DNA of 64,000 bases from Cycas panzhihuaensis (lineage: Eukaryota; Cycadophyta). Shown here in pieces: positions 1 to 12,173 of the stretch; within the stretch, counting starts at the first letter, position 1; the number at the start of each line of letters is the position of its first letter. The notes under the pieces were generated by a model, which did no database searches, had not been told where the DNA came from, and saw only the letters and a program-made list of their open reading frames with translations. The stretch is taken from contig CM041465.1 of assembly GCA_023213395.1 (NCBI GenBank), forward strand, positions 245,527,741 through 245,591,740. The letters are read 5' to 3'. The position numbers and the translations under genes were made by a program.

Positions 1-1227
1 GGGGGTGGGGGGGTGTGGGGGTGGACCTATTGGTGGAGGAGAGGGACCTATTGTGTTGGAAGTGTATGGAATATTAGAATTGGATGCTAATAGTAGGAGT
101 AACTTATCCAAATTTGGATTGAAAACATCTTGTTTCTAATCGAAAGCATCCTATTTCTTCTTGCATTCCTTGAATTGCTAATCAATGATCTGAGCCATTC
201 CAGTTAGATTCTAAGTCATTTCGGCAAACTGAATCTCCAGTGCTAGGGACAAAGCAAGAAGTAGGATATTCACGAAGAAAGAAAAGTAGGCAAATAGAAC
301 ATGACTAAAGAATTGGGGAGTGGTGTAGATGGGAAGGGGGAGGGTGGGGTGTCTATAGCGTGTCGACTCCCAAAAATTCACAATAAATTTATTTAGTGTA
401 CTATGATGAGTACGAAAAGCTCATGGAAATGACATGAGTTATGAGTGAAAAATTTGGGTTGTGGGGCCCACAGGGTGCCTATATGCCATTATACCTTGAA
501 AATGTCGGTTAAAACTACCGTAGTGAAAAATGATCAGTGCGACACACTGATCGAAATAATATGTATGAATGACTAGGGGTAATTTTAAGATGTGGACCTT
601 TTTTTTCGTTGAGTCTAATGGTGCAAGTTTAGGATTGTTGAACTCTGAGATTGAGGGTTTGGATTGGGATTTTGTTATTATTGTTATCATTGTTGGTTGT
701 CTTTATTGCAATTATGTGCCGTTAATTATGCTGGAGATAGAATTGTGCTTTGCTTTTGCTTGTAATATCTTTGGGCAAATCAGGACAGCATGAAGGCAAC
801 AGAATTTCTGCAAAACATTTGAGGCAGGTGTGCCCAGTATGTAGGTCCTTCGATAAACTTCTTAGTCGTTACTACCACTCGACCTAATATCTCAAGATGC
901 TTACTACGAAGGATTGCCCGTACTCAGAATTGTGATAACTGTTCTAAGGTGTTCATGATGGGTAATTTCGTGGTGCTAACAATGAATCACTGCATCACAA
1001 TTTTTTGGCAATTGACAGTATCCCTAATCTAGGTATAGAATGGAAGCCTATAGGGGTCCTCCTATATACTTGAAGGTATATGGAGGCTCTCTTCCATAGC
1101 GAGGTGCTATTTGAGGCCATTGTAAGCAATGTTATTAGCTTTGGTTCACGTATCTGTGTATACTTAGGTATGCTTGGCCTAGAATGATAGTTCCCTATGA
1201 TATTTACAGAGCTCCAACATAGGGTCT
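1..1227. other. Unassigned segment with a PPT/LTR-start-like signal
   Basis: No convincing coding sequence was recognised. A purine-rich run at 329-349 (G/A with two T) is followed at 350 by TGTCTATAGCG, the arrangement expected of a polypurine tract abutting the start of a plus-strand LTR. No matching second LTR or primer-binding site was found in the window, so the element stays unassigned. The open frames at 439-690 (minus) and 569-793 (plus) overlap, show no domain and are probably chance. Confidence 0.3.
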
Positions 1228-1769
1228 CTACCTAACCACTAAAGGGAAAATGGGTGGGAGGGGTTGTTGCTTGATTGCAGTATATTGTATAATGAGTATA
1301 ATAATAGAAAACAAAATGAAATGTGAGAGACAGTTATTAAGTTTTTCATCGTGGGAATTTTTTTTCCCCAAGGTTTTTAGCTTCTTTCTTGTAGTTGTGT
1401 CTTCTCGATTCCTCAAACTTGATCATAAACACAACTCTAATATCACTTGGGGTAAATCAATCCCAACAATCACCATAGAATTTGCAAGAAGTAGCTCAAA
1501 GGGTAGAATAAAGAAATATGGATGTAGCAACTTGGTTTATTAGTAGGAGGAAATTGAATACATAATCTAGCACCAAAGAGAATTAAATGTAGTACTGTAG
1601 TATGCCAATACACAATAATCTCAAATACTCAATAACCATACTCTACTTTTAGGAGGCCTTATATAGACAAGCACAATCTATCTTACAATAATGCTATTGG
1701 TAAGAGTAAACAACCTGCACACATGTTAAGGGCTAGTGCTAATTGTTAGGTCATGTGATTACATGTTTT
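1228..1769 (-). repeat. Possible minus-strand LTR with TATA box
   Basis: On the minus strand a good plant TATA box (TATATAAGG, 1657-1665) lies just downstream of the gypsy integrase remnant ending near 1770, which is where the 3' LTR of that element would sit. No second LTR copy was found, and the LTR ends are not defined. The two opposite open frames at 1228-1416 and 1250-1543 overlap one another and show no domain. This is an inference from position and a TATA motif only. Confidence 0.25.
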
Positions 1770-2445
1770 AGCCATTACGCCTTATGATTAGGATATAGGA
1801 AGGTGGTCTACCATTATCAAGATTGCATCCTTACCTTCCAAGCTGGGAAGCCTTGTAATGAAATCCATTGAAATTTCTCCTCATTTTATTTTGGTATTGG
1901 TAATGGCTATAATAATCCATAATACTTTACTTTTTCTGCCTTGTGCCTTTGATATATTTTGTGTCCTGTTATGAACTCGATGAGTTCTTCCTTTTTTTCT
2001 TTCTAATAAAATGATTGTTGGATATGACGATAGGTCCATCAACCTAGTGGACTCACTGTGGGGGACTAGTGGTACTCATCCATCATTGAGCTTGGATGTT
2101 GGCGTTAGATGTATTTTTTTTTCTTTATGGCATAGAATAATATTTTCCCACCCAAAAGTTTTGTCTTGGCCTGTGAGGTTGGTCTACAACTTACTAATGA
2201 TTATTAATGTGTCTTTATCTAATGTGTATTCCTCATAGACCTCTTATATTCAGGATGGCATTATTATGGACATCGCATATTAGGAGGGGTCATTTGCCCT
2301 AGGGAACCCATCCACAATTACATTTTCTTTTCCCTCTTTGAAGATAATCTCAAAATCAAAACCTTGTAATGTACTCACTTCTACTGCGTATTAGATAAGG
2401 TAGGGTTCTTAAGAAAATATTTAAGTCTATCATGGCCTATCTTCA
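1770..2445 (-). pseudogene. Ty3/gypsy (chromovirus-like) RNase H to integrase remnant
   Basis: On the minus strand, 2445-2298 reads as the end of a gypsy RNase H domain with a GFDFEIIFKEGKENV-like motif, the standard tail before integrase. About 1965-1930 resembles the C-terminal half of the integrase zinc finger (QRHKAEKVKYYGLL), followed by the catalytic-core opening ISMDFITRLPSLEGKDAIL near 1860-1790, with the D of MVDHL. Frames shift between these blocks and stops occur, so it is dead. It resembles chromovirus integrases. The sequence changes abruptly to the plus-strand gag-like region near 2446. Confidence 0.7.
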
Positions 2446-2654
2446 CTTAAAACTTGTTGCCTGACAAGTACTACCTTTGTTTGGTGATAACATGGATAAT
2501 TGCAAGCATTTCTTTGTCTTAAATGTGTTTGGATCTCTCCTTCCCTTTGAATTTCTTGGCCTTGAACCTGGGCCCTCCATTTCCTTTTCACTTCCCCCTT
2601 CAACCACTTTGCATACCTCTATTCCCCAACTGAGTGTTGCTTGGATGACTCCTT

Positions 2655-3032
2655 TTGTCCCTTCTTGTCCCTCCTTTTCCACCTTGTTCTCATTATGCTG
2701 GACCTAGTGGAATCCCATGGCCTCCTCCTCACCCTTATCGTGTTGACCCATCTACTTATATCCCTCTTGGGTACACTGCACAACAGTGGGGCCAATATGG
2801 ACGTCGTTTCTTGCTAGCTTATAGGGTTGATCCCGTTCACCCTTATGGGGTTGCCCCTCCAATTGGAGGCCCCTTTGGGCAAAACTTGTTGCTTCATCTA
2901 TCTTCTTACTCTATGCCTTCGTATTCATCTACCACACCCCAACCAACCCCTTCTTATCAAGTTTCGCCTGCTCAAGCTTACCAAGCCCCCTATGTCCCTT
3001 CGTCTACCTCACCTTATGCCACTGGTCCTTAA
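2655..3032 (+). CDS. Proline/tyrosine/serine-rich gag N-terminal fragment
   Basis: A 125-codon open frame rich in Pro, Tyr, Ser and Gln (repeated PxxPY-type turns), ending with TAA. It lies about 330 bases upstream of a clear gag capsid-like domain in the same orientation, so it is most likely the low-complexity N-terminal part of that gag, separated by stops. Low-complexity P/Y-rich tracts are common in plant gypsy gag N-termini. A second overlapping plus frame (2827-3135) and a minus frame are shadows. It is not a functional protein on its own. Confidence 0.35.
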   Translation: MSLLVPPFPPCSHYAGPSGIPWPPPHPYRVDPSTYIPLGYTAQQWGQYGRRFLLAYRVDPVHPYGVAPPIGGPFGQNLLLHLSSYSMPSYSSTTPQPTPSYQVSPAQAYQAPYVPSSTSPYATGP

Positions 3033-3363
3033 GGAAGCAGGGCTTAGGCTGGCCCATTATACCAACGTCCTCCATATGGTGCTTCGAGTTATTTTTGCCC
3101 ACCACCACATGGCTACTGCCCCTATCCTCAGGTGACATAGTTGTATGCAGCTAGGGGCATTCCCCAACCCACTCCATAATATCCCATTTGTTATCAACGG
3201 TATTCCCCTTACCCTACTTCTTAATCTCGGTCTATTCACAAGCCCCAACCTGCTTATTTGCCTCCTGATCCTTTAGTCCAACTCGGGGCACGTCCTTTGT
3301 TGGCTGCAAGACCAATTGCCTCCCCCTTAAGCCCTAAGGACTAATCTGCCTACTCATCCTCTC

Positions 3364-3852
3364 AATGTGCTTGAATTTGAAGGTACTTCATCGTAAGATT
3401 TTGCCAGTCACGTCAGAGCATTTGCCATGGCATGCATTGATTATTGGGCTTGTGATCACATTCTCATGAAGTTGTTCCCTAGATCTCGTTAGGGAGATGC
3501 CCTAAAATGGTTCTATTGCCTCCTAGCCCATTCCATCGTTTGTTTCTAGCAGTTCGTTGACACTTTTGTCAACTACTTTGATGTTGCTCGCCCTTTCGAG
3601 AGTGGGGCCAAGGCCCACCTCTCCTTAAAACAGGGCCAAGATGAGCTTAATCAAAATTTCATCTGTAAATTCTATGATATTCTTCATTCTTCTAAGGCCA
3701 TGCTGCTTGGAGATCTAAAATGAGATATCTTCATTAATGTCCTCCATCTAGAAGTCCACGTCAAAGTGCTCAAAATGGGTGCAATGACGTGTGACTTAGC
3801 TATTACTAAATGCTTAGCCCTTGAGTCCATTGATATCCAAGCTAGTCTCTAA
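3364..3852 (+). pseudogene. Ty3/gypsy gag (retrotransposon gag domain)
   Basis: A single plus frame, broken by several stops, reads LNVLEFEGTSS, then HVRAFAMACIDYWACDHIL, FPRSR-stop-GDALKWFYCLL, QFVDTFVNYFDVARPFESG and LGDLK. This is the classic plant retrotrans_gag pattern: FEG start, AMAC helix, GDALKWFY, F..F...F, and a C-terminal L..I..ALHPEV-like segment. In-frame stops and substitutions make it a pseudogene. The product would have been the structural capsid protein packaging element RNA. The zinc knuckle expected downstream was not found intact. Confidence 0.75.
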
Positions 3853-4548
3853 AAGGTCAACAGACCGCCCTTGCGTTGTGAGGGACTTCTTCCCTTGCAA
3901 GATGGAAGGTCATAGCCACTTGCTCCTAGGCTTTCTGTTGATAATGTTGACAGAACCATGGACTCCCTTACCTTTGTTGTTTGCTCATTTGAATGAGTCA
4001 CTAAGGATCTTTAACTTTAGTCAGCCCATTTCCCACCCAAGCAACGTGTTCCCCTCTCATGGGTACATACCTATTCATCATATTGCCTAAATGCCAACTC
4101 AGCCCAAAAGGGTTAATTCAACCCTTCCCTAAGACAAGATATCCCAACCCCCATCTCAAAGGTGATGGTGCATTGTTCATGGCCATTGTGCCCATGACGA
4201 TGCACATTGTTGGACTCAACACTCTAAGCAAGAACCTCCTCAAGACCCCCCTTCACAACCCATTTCTAAACCAAACTTTCACCAACCTATCCACCAAGAT
4301 TTATTTTTGAGCCACGATGCTCTAAACAACTTGCCCAACAACATAACCAACGAGGAAGGGGGCGTCTCCAACCTTAGAGGAGGCCTGCATCGTCTAATCC
4401 TGTGTTTGATTAGCCTAAAGACAAGGTCCATGATGAGCCAACAATATGTACCACTCCCACCACCCAAGACCCAGCCTAGGTTACCTAACGCTATAATGCC
4501 AAGGGCATAAAGGTTATTCAAATATTAGATACCACCTAGGTTTTCCTA

Positions 4549-5330
4549 ATGACCCATGCTCAAGCAGTTAAGGAACTTGGGGAAGGCTCCTCTTCCCAAC
4601 AATTATTTGCGGACCCTTCTCTTATTGAAATCCCTATCATCCCTAAGACAATTCTTGTTTGTCTCGACTATTACGATTTCAGGAGGGCCCTTCTCCAATC
4701 CATTGAGAAGGGGAAGTCTTTCTCCATTGTGGAGGAGCTTCACACTATCTCTGCAGGTATATTCATGATGGACATCTTGCGAAATTGCCCTGACCAACGA
4801 AATCTACTTTTGGAAGCCCTTGGGCATAAAGAGATTCTCATTCATGATGCCGACACCACCTCTTATGACCCACAAATCATCTCCTTTGACCCCAACAACT
4901 TGCCACTTGTGAAGGAGCGTGAGCGCTATTGGTATTATCTGTTCATCATCACTATTAAAACCCTTGACTTTGCGCTGAAGAGAATGGTTATTAATGACGA
5001 CTCTTCAATTAATGCCATGCCTATCTGAATGCTTGAGAAATTAGGCATTGGGACCCTTGAGCTCCTTCCATGGAAGTGCCAAGGATATGATGGAAATGAA
5101 AAGGCACCCCTTGGAACTGTCACCTTACGTTTATCTTTGGAGGAAAAAATCATCCTCATTGATATCATTGTCCTCGATATTGATGTCGATTACAACCTTC
5201 TCTTGGGATGACCCTGGTTGGACTGGATGGGGGTCATTTGTTCTTCGTTATGGGGTCAACTAAAATTCATCTGCGATGGATGAGTTCGCGTTGTCGTCTG
5301 TGAGCCTTCCCTTCTCGATCTTCTCACCCA
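4549..5330 (+). pseudogene. Retropepsin-like aspartic protease region of G0
   Basis: The frame opens at 4549 and runs with stops at 5026-5028, 5209-5211 and later. It carries VINDDSSINAMPI then MLEKLGI, the plant gypsy form of the retropepsin active-site segment (usually DxGSSxNxMP, here DDSS), followed about 60 residues later by VDYNLLLG and PWLDWMG, the second conserved block (YNxLLGRPWL). The protease would cut Gag-Pol. It follows gag in the same orientation. Stops between the blocks show it is inactive. Confidence 0.7.
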
Positions 5331-8000
5331 ATTAGCCAAGCCATCTTCGATGTCGAAGATGGTGATCCTGAAGAGCTAGATCCTTGTCTAGTAGCTTTCT
5401 TCTAGGGTCTTGAGCTCCAAAGTGAAGAAAACCCATCCTCTCGAGGGCCACATGTGGTCTGTTTCATCCCCATTGGCATAGGTAGGTACGATTACCTAGC
5501 CATCTTTAGTGATCCTGAGTTGGGCCTTGAACCTTCTCCATGAAAGGTGATTTTCATTTGATGTTCTCAAAGGGAATTATCTCATGAAGACATCCCACCT
5601 CCTTTCGGTCTCCAACTAGGAGCCCCTCACGTCCTTCAACCTCAATAGGATCCTAATGAAAACCTATAAGCTCAAGACCTGTTGCACCCCCCCCCTCCCC
5701 CCTCCCCCACAAGGAATCCCCCTTTTAGTGAGCCTGGATTGCTAGCCATTCAAACCAGCTTCTCCGTGATTGCCACCCTGATCGTCCTAAGAACATCTCT
5801 GAACCGCAAGACCCAGTTTGGCCTGCCCCTCCCCCTCCTATTCAAGCAACCTTTCATGGCTGTGTCCCTTGGCTCGTTGCCCATTTAGACATCATCCTTG
5901 GAACCCCTGACCATGCTCCTCCTGAGTCTAGGCCTTTATTCAGTTCTAGAAGACATTCGGCAATGCGTCCCCTGCAACTCGCCCACCGCCCCCCCCTCCC
6001 CCCCCCCAAAAAAAAAAAAAAAGAAAACCTTAAACCATTAACATGATTTGGCGTATGTGGCATTTTCCAAAGCCTGCCGTTATGAAGCTCAACCCCAACG
6101 AAGTCTCTCTTATCAATGATTTAGACGGTAAGTTTGAGTCCCTTTTTTACCTTGATGAAATTGATCATATGTGACCTTCCCCTTCCTATTTCTTCTCACT
6201 AGCCCATTGGCCTTCCTACTTTTGATCTTGAACTAGAACAAAACCTATTCGTTCCCCTTCTTGAACCATTCACCGACCCACTCAAGTGCCTTGTCCATGA
6301 CATCAATCCCCCGAGTTGGGATGATTCTCTCGAAGGATCCTCAAAAGTCATCAATTGGAGGCATAATGATGGCCTTAATCCCCCTTCCTTTCCCAGAGCA
6401 ATGTTGAATTTTTCGTGGGTATAGCCATCACCTTGAGGACAATGAAGCGACAATGTTGGACCCTTTTGAGGCATTGCCTCAACAACTAGCAGAGGTAGCC
6501 CAAAACTCTTTCCGCACTGTCGATCACTATGGAGGTTAAATAAGTGTGATCCCATCTTTGCCACTACTTTATGACATTGAGCTTTTCAAAGAGCCCCCTA
6601 ACGTGTTAAAACTCTTGAAAAATTGAACACCTAAGAAGTTCAATTGTGCCAATCCTAGCTGCCCTACGAGGGTACAATATGCCCATCTCCCAGGTCATGC
6701 ACTTGAGGGCATTCCACTCCGTAATGAGTCTAAACTAACAATGCTCTTCCATGAGCCTAAGCTAGAACCAACATCTCTTGGTATTTTGAACCGAAGTATA
6801 TGTTATGGTCTCCCCTTCGTTACACGCTTGGGGGCACCACGACCTTTACCAAATACCAACTAGTTTAGTTCCGAAACTAGCCAAACCTACCCTATGTGCT
6901 CCAAAATGAGCCTGCTACTTTTGTTTGGCACCACGCATTGGTCTCACTAGGGCATGTAATCATGCTAGGCTTATTATCTCACTCTATCCTTTGCCATTGG
7001 TAGAGCTTTGCCCTTGGTAGGCACCATGCTCCTCCACAAGCATAAACTGGGCATTACTCCGCCACAATTATAAATTGATATTTGTAAATATTATCCAAAA
7101 AAAAAAAACATAAAACCAACAAAACAACCAAAAACATGCTTTGCTTTCTTTTATCATCTGTATAAACTTCGTTTCTTGTTGTATCCCTTTTGGTTTGCTC
7201 TGAAATGAGTGTAAACTATGTTTTATCCTTCACCATTTCATGTCCATTGGGTGTGATTTTATCCTGTGCCCATCATGGCATCATTCTCTCCATTGGAGTA
7301 GGGCCCCGTCCTCCCAAAAGGGCAATTCTTGGGGGGGTGTCATACTCCTCCACAAATATAAACTGGTCCCCCTCGATTACGTCTACCGAGCTCCTTGATT
7401 GTGCTATTATGTGCTATGTGTGTGCCATGATGCCATCCACCATGCATAGTCAAGTAAGTGTATAAAAGCAATCAAAACTGAATTCGAAACAATCAAGATG
7501 TGACCAATATGCATTCATATCAACAAAAAAGGATGTATGTACATGTCGAGGGGGTTGGTGTCTTGGTAGGGGTGTACAATTGCCCAATGAGCTCTATAAG
7601 CCACTCTTCTTGACCCCTCTAGGGCCAACTTGCCTCTCCTAAAGTCCTTATAGTATATATCATTCTGTTGTTGTTGCCTGCCTCCCCCTCTCCCATGGTT
7701 CCTCCAAGTGGCATCTCGGAGCTCTTAGTTGGGGTGGGCCTGGGTCAACGTGATGGCCTTGCCTCGCTCCCCTTGTTGGGGGTCTGCCATTGTGGTGTCG
7801 TTGTATGGGCCTTGCTCTGGCTCCTGGACGTCCTCTTCGTTATCCTGTCTACAAGATGATCGTACCTCTACTCCAAACAATCATGTCTCACCTGTAACTG
7901 ACCCCTCTCTCGCCTCACCACCCCGAACTGGGCCTGTAGCACAACAAACTGTATCACTGCTCTGAGTAACTGCCTAAAGTAGGGGAACAGTTACTAATAT
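5331..8000. other. Decayed internal region, no readable domain
   Basis: Only short plus-strand fragments can be read, for example from 6082 (MKLNPNEVSLINDLDGKFE) and 6200-6420, interrupted by many stops; none matched a family I could name with confidence. Homopolymer and C-rich runs occur at 5686-5708 and 5988-6022 (C-run then A-run), and A-runs at 7100-7110. A reverse transcriptase is expected here by gypsy gene order but its signature residues were not seen. The open frames at 6199-6564 (minus), 7190-7465, 7668-7859 and 7729-7965 show no recognisable domain. Confidence 0.4.
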
Positions 8001-9000
8001 TACTCCTCCCCTCTCTCTACCCTCCAACTCCTTGATGCGAGTTTGTAGCTCGTTCCTCCTTGTCACCCACATCTTTGGGACCCTAACCATAGGGGCAAAG
8101 TGATCGTATAAGATCATGCGGTTGCCAGCTCACCACTGTCCACTATAGGAGGTTGCCCCTCTGTATATACCACATGGGGAAGAGTTCGTCGATAACCTGT
8201 TGTGCGAACTCTGGCATGAAATCTCTACCTACCATCAAAATGAACATGATGATCAATCATCATGACATAATATAAAATTTGAGTTGAGCTAAATAGAAAA
8301 TCAAAGCTATATCAAATGTTATGCTTAAAAGAAAAGAGGGTATGTAGAGAGGTATATCGTCACCACATCTCACAGCCTCGCCCTCGGCAACTATTATCTC
8401 CTCATCTCTACACTACCTCCTCCCATCCTCCTGGGGTCTCTCAGTAGTTTTGTCGTCGGGATATCTAGAACAGAGTGGTGCAAACTATCTGTTTGTGAAC
8501 TTGTGGAATCCTCGAGCTTAACATTTGTTGCACACTTCCTCCTCGACGATACCTATGTCCTCGGCCATAGAAAACCTTGGCAATAGCACAATGGGCATCC
8601 TTCGTGTTCGAAAAGGTCGCTAACTTTGGCAGTGCTCCATTGCATTGAATCCTCGAGGTTCGATGAATCTCCCTCGCTATGATCATGGTATTACCCACCC
8701 CTAACAAGTAAAAAGTATGCTAGTGTTTGTCCCAATGGGACACTATATCAATCAATAGTGCCTAATTCGAGACAAACTATTATGATGTCATCACTTGCAG
8801 GAGTCCATAATGTCTAAGGATATCTCAATTTTGGTCAGTCATCATCCTCGCCAACGTCAACATCTATGACCCTCTGTTCTTGAGATTATCAATCGCAGTG
8901 ATAGGTAGAAAAGTCACAAAACATGACTAAGCCATCTAGACAAGCCTAGTCACATCTTAGACGCCTCGATCAGAAGATAAATAGGCTCTTAGTGGGTCAA
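8000..9000 (-). pseudogene. Plant mobile domain (PMD-like) pseudogene
   Basis: On the minus strand, pieces from about 8820 downwards read ILRHYGLLQVMTS, then FVSN-stop-ALLIDIVSHWDKH-stop-HTFYLL, then GNTMIIAREIHRTSRIQCNGAL (start of the 8707-8465 open frame). This order resembles the PMD signature: a hydrophobic LxxxGL opening, an ALL..V..W....HTFHL segment, then E.T.TLEDV..IL.IP. Further down (about 8160-8030) a segment with RMILYDHF and MWVTRRNELQTRIKELEG may be its C-terminal coiled part. PMD proteins occur as host proteins and as captured cargo of plant transposons. Stops and frame changes show it is dead. Confidence 0.45.
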
Positions 9001-10805
9001 CCTCTATGAAAAATGCAAATTTTTTCCTAAATTGCTCTGTATTGCAGAGAGTCCTCGTCCCGCTAAGAAATAGAGGATCTTGTTGATATCTTCGTGGTAT
9101 CGTGAGGGTTTATAGAGTCGTGTTGTGAAAAATCATGTGGCTAAAAAAATGAGAGCAAAAATGAAAAAAAAAAAAAAAAGTTTTTGGATAAAAAATGATT
9201 TGATCAAAATGATCGAGGTACCAATCTGCACCAATTGGGCCCCAAACAGAGCTTGAATCGAGCTCCGTTTGACTGAAAAAACAAGATCTAGGGCACAATC
9301 CTACTAGAACCCCTATCAATAGTAAAATCCAAATTAAAAATCAAATGGTGAGTTTCACCTACTTGGTTTGGTCCTGGAGCATCCTTGACGTTTTTCGGAT
9401 CTAATGGGTCTATTTGTGTTTGAATCTAACGGTTAGTTTGTCCTATATCGCTCTTGGAATGTTAGAGGTTAAAAATGGGTTAGGCTTTCTTAACAAATTT
9501 TCGTACTCTCGAACATGAAAATCAAAAGTAAAAAACATACAAACTCCTTTTTTTATAATTGCCCTAACTTGGCTCTCAAGTGTCGATTTTGCCTCCCGTT
9601 TGTACCATTGTCATTGTTGCTGCCATTGGCTTCACTACTTGTTCCTATGTTGTGACCCAAGGTGCCTCCTTTGTCAATATTAATGCACATCGTTAATGAT
9701 CCCTTTTATGACTTGTAATTGCAGTGTTGTCACCCAAAGGCAATAGTTTCTTAGCATATCATTGTTTACAGTCCACTAGACTATTTTATAGCCTTGGATT
9801 CAAATTTCACAGCTTAATAGGCTCCTCCTTTGTCAAGTAATGCTTGGCCCTCGCCCTCTATGAACGTCTTTAGGTTCTTGTCTTTAGGCTTTGAGACGAC
9901 GTTATTTTCTTGCCTGACCACTTATGGCAATTGATCCTTATAATGTTATGTTCCCTCCTTAACCATGTCATCAACTTGCAAGTATTTTGTTGTTACCAAC
10001 ACCCCTTTGTTTTAAGCCATAAACCGTTCTCACTGCTTTCATAGGACCTTCTACATACGACCTTCTACACTGCAAGTAGCTCGTTATTGAGACCCTTATC
10101 CTGTGCCCTCAACCATGCTTTCATTCGATGTGCTCTTAGATAACAGTCCCGTTTGATTCTCGATGTAGTAAACGGCCCAAGCTTTCCACAGTTGCCTTGC
10201 TGAGGGCCCTGTTTCACTTATGCCCCATATGAGAGTGCTTAGAGATCACTTGTATGAATTGCCCATATTATTCTCGCGGTTTGACCGTCCTTACTAGTCT
10301 CTTAGATCCCGTTGTGTCTATGCTCTGTTAAAATAGATTGTCACGATTTAGTTTATTGGGCCCCCCATGTGTTGGTTCATCATCACAACTTTTTTCCTTG
10401 TTAAAAACTAAAATAATTTGTGTATATATACACCCAACCCCCCAACCCCCCCCAAAAAAATAATGTATATGTGTATATACCTCTTATCGCCTTTTTGGTA
10501 TTTGAGGTAGTTTGCGTGTTAGTTTTGTCCCCGTTTGGGTATAGATATGTGGGCTATTTAGGATCTTCAGGTTCGATTGTTTGGGTCCACTGTGGCCTCA
10601 GTCATGATTGAAACCTACTCGACATTTTGAGGATAAAAATAAACATGGAAACTTGTCGTGACACTGATGTAGAGCCACTCATGGGTTCCACGTTTAACCT
10701 ATCATTTTAGTCAGAGCATACACACGAGTCTGAGTACTAGCGACAATTATTGATTCTTGCCTTGTTCTCCTTCTTGATTGAGTAATTTTTGAGTTATTGC
10801 ATTTC
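9001..10805. other. No recognisable gene
   Basis: No domain could be read on either strand. The stretch contains A-rich runs (9162-9180), a C-rich/A-rich junction at 10437-10460 and many short frames broken by stops. By position it would be internal G0 sequence (RT expected) or the flank of the PMD pseudogene, but the sequence itself does not show which. Confidence 0.4.
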
Positions 10806-11090
10806 TCTCATGGCACTGATTATTCATATCGACGAGAGTAGCTATGGGAATCCCGACATTTCTTTTGTAGCTTGGACCCTTCGAGATCACTTAGGACACA
10901 CCCTCATTCGCTCCAGAGTCTATTTGCTTGTAATGACCAACAACACAACATGATACACTGCCGTCATAGAGGCCTTAATGGATGCATTGTGTTATGATTC
11001 CTTGCTTGTTGTTTCCCAACTTACATAGGTTTATCAAGTTTGTGGCCCCTGTTGTGTGCCTTCACCAACCAAGCTAGGTTGCTTTTAGCC
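10806..11090 (+). pseudogene. RNase H remnant of gypsy element G0
   Basis: The plus strand reads VAWTLRDHLGHTLIRSRVYL, then TNNTT-stop-YTAVIEALMDAL and SLLVVSQ...VYQVCG. The NN..EYTA block followed by a helix and an LLVV...Q.VVxQV strand is the usual RNase H pattern in plant gypsy elements; the glutamate of NNxxEY is replaced by a stop. RNase H removes the RNA strand during reverse transcription. It stands upstream of the polypurine tract, as gypsy order requires, although no integrase could be read between them. Confidence 0.45.
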
Positions 11091-12159
11091 CAATTCTCTG
11101 CCGCAACGATCCACCACGCCCCACAGGGACACAACACTGAGATTGATCAATTCATTCTTGAGTGTTGTTTGCCATAGGCGAGCGATTCTCCTTTAGCCTA
11201 TTGGGCTTTTTGTTAAGACTTGGTTTATAAGATGACTTGCCTATTGAAACCTCCAAGGGTCATTCACTAACGAGATTAAACTATGGTGACAACCCTGGGC
11301 GTCTCTACCCAATGGTGAAGATGGGACAACATGCCAACTTCCTTCTTGCTCTGGTAAGAGCATAGACTGCTACTTTTTCTTCAAAATGAGTGTAAATTAT
11401 TTTGTATATTTGTACATATTTTGGCCTAATTGTGGCTTGCCAAAAAGGAGTACCGCTCCTGTGGCATCTACAACCTTGTCCGTTTCCTTCTTGTCATTTC
11501 TTTTCTAGTTTGTTTGTTTCTTTTCAGAGAATACCCAAAAATGCAAAACTAATTATAAAACAACCAAAAGTCTCAAAAACATTACAAAGCAACAAAAAAA
11601 CCATAAAAATTATAAAACCCAAAAAAATAGAAAAACTTGAGTCTAAGATGGGCCCAAATAATTCTCCCTCCAAAAGATGATTGCTAACAAGGCTAAACTA
11701 TGATGATCACCCATGACTTTTGAGTCTTTCCCTTTGACATTCAGGGCACCACCTTGTTTATCCAAGTTCTTTGGTTTTTGAGCCCAAACCTTTGGTTATC
11801 ACGCTCATCCTTTCTGGTTGCTAAGGCAATTCCTCAGTCACCTAACCCTGCTCTGAGAAAAAGCCACTATTGAGGACAAACTAGGGTGGGCCCATTGGTG
11901 TTCGTCCAGGTTCGTTATAGACACTGGCTCACCTTGGTTTAATTTGGTCACCGGCCAATCCTCTACTCTAGTTAGCACACCTTTGAAGTTCTTGTCGATG
12001 AGGATAAACTAAGGGCAACATTCTTCGACCACTTGCTAAGTTGGCTAAACTATGGTAGATCACTTTTTCCCTTCACACATTTGAGCTTATTGTTGGACTA
12101 ATTGAAACTTTGTTGACAACATTCACCATTTTTCGACCACATGTTGGAGAGGTTTTGTT
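11091..12159 (+). other. Decayed region before the G0 polypurine tract
   Basis: No domain was recognised. An adenine-rich stretch with many AAAAC repeats lies at 11530-11640. A phrase like TAAACTATGGTGA recurs near 11277, 11695 and 12045, so this part may contain degenerate internal repeats. Integrase is expected here but its zinc-finger and DDE residues were not seen. Confidence 0.35.
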
Positions 12160-12173
12160 GCCAAGGGGGCAAG
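12160..12173 (+). other. Polypurine tract of G0
   Basis: The purine-rich run CCAAGGGGGCAAG directly precedes the LTR start TGTTTCTCACA. A polypurine tract immediately upstream of the 3' LTR is the plus-strand primer for reverse transcription, so this marks the LTR at 12174 as a 3' LTR on the plus strand. Confidence 0.7.

Larger units (their letters stand above)
2446..12173 (+). mobile_element. Decayed Ty3/gypsy element G0 (internal region)
   Basis: Plus-strand order is proline-rich gag region, retrotransposon gag domain (3364-3852), aspartic protease (about 4549-5330), a long decayed stretch, an RNase H remnant (about 10806-11090), a polypurine tract (12160-12173) and an LTR starting TGTTTCTCACA at 12174. 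This is the order of a gypsy internal region ending in a 3' LTR. No 5' LTR or PBS is seen upstream and no reverse transcriptase could be read, so the element is 5'-truncated and heavily mutated, and may have been interrupted by the PMD pseudogene at 8.0-9.0 kb. Lineage is uncertain; a Tat-like affiliation would fit the long LTR. Confidence 0.5.

Noticed and set aside
5686-6022. Poly-C / poly-A tracts as regulatory G-quadruplex sites
   Set aside because: Simple homopolymer drift in decayed DNA; no regular G-tract spacing on the opposite strand that sets it apart.
6199-6564. 121-codon minus frame
   Set aside because: No domain; it is opposite to plus-strand gypsy-derived sequence and ends in decayed DNA.
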